Shown here: positions 6,048 through 7,471 of the stretch, in pieces
How positions within the stretch are numbered: position 1 is the first letter of the stretch
Layout of the letters: each line of letters starts with the position of its first letter
NCBI GenBank assembly: GCA_031270425.1
Contig: JAISXQ010000170.1
Location: 1-7,471 of the forward strand
Direction: 5' to 3'
Origin: Prevotellaceae bacterium
Lineage (GTDB): Bacteria > Bacteroidota > Bacteroidia > Bacteroidales > Paludibacteraceae
DNA: 7,471 nt
Notes under the pieces: generated by a model
The model's database searches: none
Told to the model about the DNA's origin: nothing
The model's input: the letters and a program-made list of their open reading frames with translations, nothing else
Position numbers and translations under genes: made by a program

Positions 6048-6077
6048 ATAGAACACAATAGAAGCACATAGAACACT
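6048..6077. repeat. decamer tandem repeat
   Basis: Three consecutive 10-nt units, ATAGAACACA, ATAGAAGCAC and ATAGAACACT, occupy the middle of the LuxR-TPR spacer. The style matches the arrays in the ispH and pfkA spacers, but the unit sequence and length differ. It lies upstream of the operator-like region and has no evident promoter role. Confidence 0.6.
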
Positions 6078-6135
6078 GTCCCGCGCCCCCTCCCTGATTT
6101 TCTAAAATTCTCTTGTCTTTCTCCTTATAAAAACA

Positions 6136-6177
6136 TACCATGCTTATGGTACAAAAATACCATTTCGAGGGTATTTT
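6136..6177. promoter_or_regulatory. two adjacent inverted repeats, operator-like region upstream of the TPR gene
   Basis: The first element is TACCAT-GCTT-ATGGTA (6136-6151), a perfect 6-bp inverted repeat. The second is AAAATACC (6154-6161) with GGTATTTT (6170-6177) around an 8-nt ATTTCGAG centre. TACCAT from the first element recurs inside the second (6158-6163). The right arm of the second overlaps the -33 box of the promoter at 6174-6204, so a protein bound here could directly block or recruit RNA polymerase. ATGCTTATGGTA (6140-6151) also has an 11-of-12 reverse-complement match, TATCATAAGCAT (6205-6216), just after that promoter's -7 box. The layout is typical of a regulated promoter; which protein binds is unknown. 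Confidence 0.5.
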
Positions 6178-6204
6178 CCATTATATACAAGCGCCGTAAT
6201 TTTG
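6174..6204 (+). promoter_or_regulatory. upstream promoter of the TPR gene
   Basis: TAATTTTG (6197-6204) fits the TAnnTTTG consensus exactly, and TTTT (6174-6177) lies 19 bp upstream as a -33 candidate. Transcription would start near 6211 and give a leader of about 137 nt before the ATG at 6348. The flanking inverted repeats suggest that this is the regulated start. Confidence 0.5.
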
Positions 6205-6289
6205 TATCATAAGCATTTTTTATCAAAAAGCAAACGTTAACAGAAGCCGACAAATAGAATTCAACAAAAAACATTTTTGCAATAAACAG

Positions 6290-6319
6290 ATTGTTGATTA
6301 CCTTTTTTTATTACTTTTG
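6290..6319 (+). promoter_or_regulatory. proximal promoter of the TPR gene
   Basis: TACTTTTG (6312-6319) fits TAnnTTTG exactly, and ATTG (6290-6293) lies 18 bp upstream. The predicted start near 6326 gives a short leader of about 22 nt before ATG 6348, the normal arrangement for a dedicated promoter. Two consensus-like promoters about 115 bp apart suggest dual control. Confidence 0.5.
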
Positions 6320-6347
6320 CAACAAACTCGTAAACAAACACTAAAAT

Positions 6348-7471
6348 ATGACGGCTATTTTTAAATCGAAACCGGTTGTTTCCGGTTGGATGTACATAGC
6401 ATTATGTTTTTTACCGTCTTCGCTTTATTCGCAAAAAAGCGAACAGGATGAAAAAACGGTCGACGTTTACCTCGAAAAAGCATCCGAATACAGCAGTTTA
6501 AAAGTATCCGATTCCTGTCTCTTTTACCTCAACAAAGCGTTGGAAATTGCCGAAGAAAAATCATCGAAAGATGAGTTGTTTAAAGTTTACATGCAGTATT
6601 CAAAGTATTTATACAATAACGGAAATTATTCAATTGCATTGGAATATACCTACAAAGCCTTAAATACATTGGATCAGGAAGCTATTCATTACCAGGACGC
6701 CGTACCCTCCCTGCTTCAAAAAAGATATTTTACTATACACAGTGAAATCGGATTGAATTATTTAAGCATGGACCATACAAAAGAAGGATTGAAGCATTTT
6801 GAAACAGGATTGGGTATTCTTAATTCATTAGAAGGGGAAGATACTGACTTTGTAAAAGAACGCAGACACAGATTATATACAAATATCGGCTCCGCCTATC
6901 TGATGGAAAATGATTTGGACAGTGCGTCCGTTTATTATTCAAAAGCATTGGAAAGCCTTGACAAAGAGAAGAACCTGAAAGAATTATCCGTAATTTACAA
7001 TAATCTGGGCATTATATGCAAAGAAAAAAAAGAATACCGGCAAGCTAACGATTATTACCAAAAATCCTTAAAAATCCGTAGCCAATTGAAAGATACGCTT
7101 GGTTTGGCGCAAGTTTACAATAATACCGGCAACGTGTATTACTTTCAAAGGAACTACGCAAAAGCCATCCCTGTTTTGCAAAAGGCGTTGTGGTTAAGCA
7201 AGCAATCCGGCGGGGGCATAAAATCGGAAATGCTGGCGGCGCAATTCCTTTCCAATTGTTACGAACAAACGCGGGATTACAAAAGCGCATTTGAAATGCA
7301 AAAGCTGTCCCAACAACTGAACGACAGCCTTATGGGTACGGAGCGCATACGTATTGCTACGCAACTGGGACTGGAATATCAATACAAAAAACAGCTTAAA
7401 GACCAAGAACTCGAACAACAGCTAAAATTAAAAGAAAAGGAAAAAAGTATTTTATTTGCCATAATCCTTAT
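6348..7471 (+). CDS. exported TPR protein with membrane anchor, 5' part of a probable TPR sensor/regulator (cut by the window end)
   Basis: The frame is open from ATG 6348 to the end of the window (374 codons, no stop). Residues 1-28 form a signal peptide with a hydrophobic stretch around 13-25 and a likely cut after LYS (28). About seven TPR-like helix pairs follow: roughly 38-72, 76-110, 122-160, 173-206, 212-246, 252-286 and 293-327. The best TPR signatures are IYNNLGIICKEKKEYRQAND (216-235) and VYNNTGNVYYFQRNYAKAI (256-274). Residues 340-366 are a Lys/Gln/Glu-rich helix that should form a coiled coil. SILFAIIL (367-374) begins a transmembrane segment. In Bacteroidetes this order normally continues into a cytoplasmic LuxR-type DNA-binding domain or a histidine kinase; which one cannot be seen here. 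The periplasmic TPR part probably binds a ligand or partner protein. The two promoters and operator-like repeats upstream suggest tight regulation. ATG 6390 is an unlikely alternative start. Confidence 0.8.
   Translation, partial: MTAIFKSKPVVSGWMYIALCFLPSSLYSQKSEQDEKTVDVYLEKASEYSSLKVSDSCLFYLNKALEIAEEKSSKDELFKVYMQYSKYLYNNGNYSIALEYTYKALNTLDQEAIHYQDAVPSLLQKRYFTIHSEIGLNYLSMDHTKEGLKHFETGLGILNSLEGEDTDFVKERRHRLYTNIGSAYLMENDLDSASVYYSKALESLDKEKNLKELSVIYNNLGIICKEKKEYRQANDYYQKSLKIRSQLKDTLGLAQVYNNTGNVYYFQRNYAKAIPVLQKALWLSKQSGGGIKSEMLAAQFLSNCYEQTRDYKSAFEMQKLSQQLNDSLMGTERIRIATQLGLEYQYKKQLKDQELEQQLKLKEKEKSILFAIIL

Noticed and set aside
6048..6177. Mobile-element end or attachment site
   Set aside because: There is no transposase or integrase and no target-site duplication. 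The inverted repeats are short, nested and placed around a promoter, which fits regulation better.
7045..7418. Minus-strand open frames of 74-81 codons near the right edge
   Set aside because: They are antisense to the TPR-coding region, which has a continuous reading frame with signal peptide and repeat helices.

Overview
The window looks like chromosomal DNA from a member of the Bacteroidetes, most likely order Bacteroidales. The evidence is a PorQ-type component of the type IX secretion system (found only in this phylum), promoter boxes resembling the Bacteroidetes -33/-7 consensus (TTTG ... TAnnTTTG), no clear Shine-Dalgarno sequences, and a TPR sensor of the kind common in the phylum. 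All genes lie on the + strand. I see no rRNA, tRNA, CRISPR array, transposase or phage gene.

Layout. Positions 1-254 hold the 3' end of an unidentified gene. Positions 255-579 are non-coding and end in a likely promoter. Positions 616-4417 form a housekeeping cluster: porQ (type IX secretion), cmk (CMP kinase), ispH (HMBPP reductase, isoprenoid synthesis) and pfkA (6-phosphofructokinase). porQ and cmk are almost contiguous. The cmk-ispH and ispH-pfkA spacers are filled with short-period degenerate tandem repeats (8, 7 and 8 nt), and one array runs into the ispH reading frame and forms its C-terminal tail. A strong hairpin plus T-run at 4550-4598 probably ends the cluster.

Positions 4640-5958 hold a translationally coupled pair (ATGA overlap). 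The first gene encodes a YtfE/RIC-like hemerythrin protein with all six predicted di-iron ligands but without the Cys-Cys motif of its N-terminal domain. The second encodes a LuxR-type regulator whose receiver domain lacks the phosphoacceptor aspartate. Together they look like a gas, redox or iron-responsive switch that does not use phosphorylation; this role is inferred.

Positions 5959-6347 are a 389-nt regulatory region. It has two consensus-like promoters, nested inverted repeats around the first promoter, and a distant inverted copy of an 11-mer (AAATACCCTCG) just after the LuxR gene. It leads into a TPR protein (6348 to the window end) with a signal peptide, about seven TPR-like helix pairs, a charged coiled coil and the start of a transmembrane helix. 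Its C-terminal output domain is outside the window.

The parts most worth following up are the hemerythrin/pseudo-receiver pair, the nested operator-like region, and the different short-period repeat families in successive spacers.
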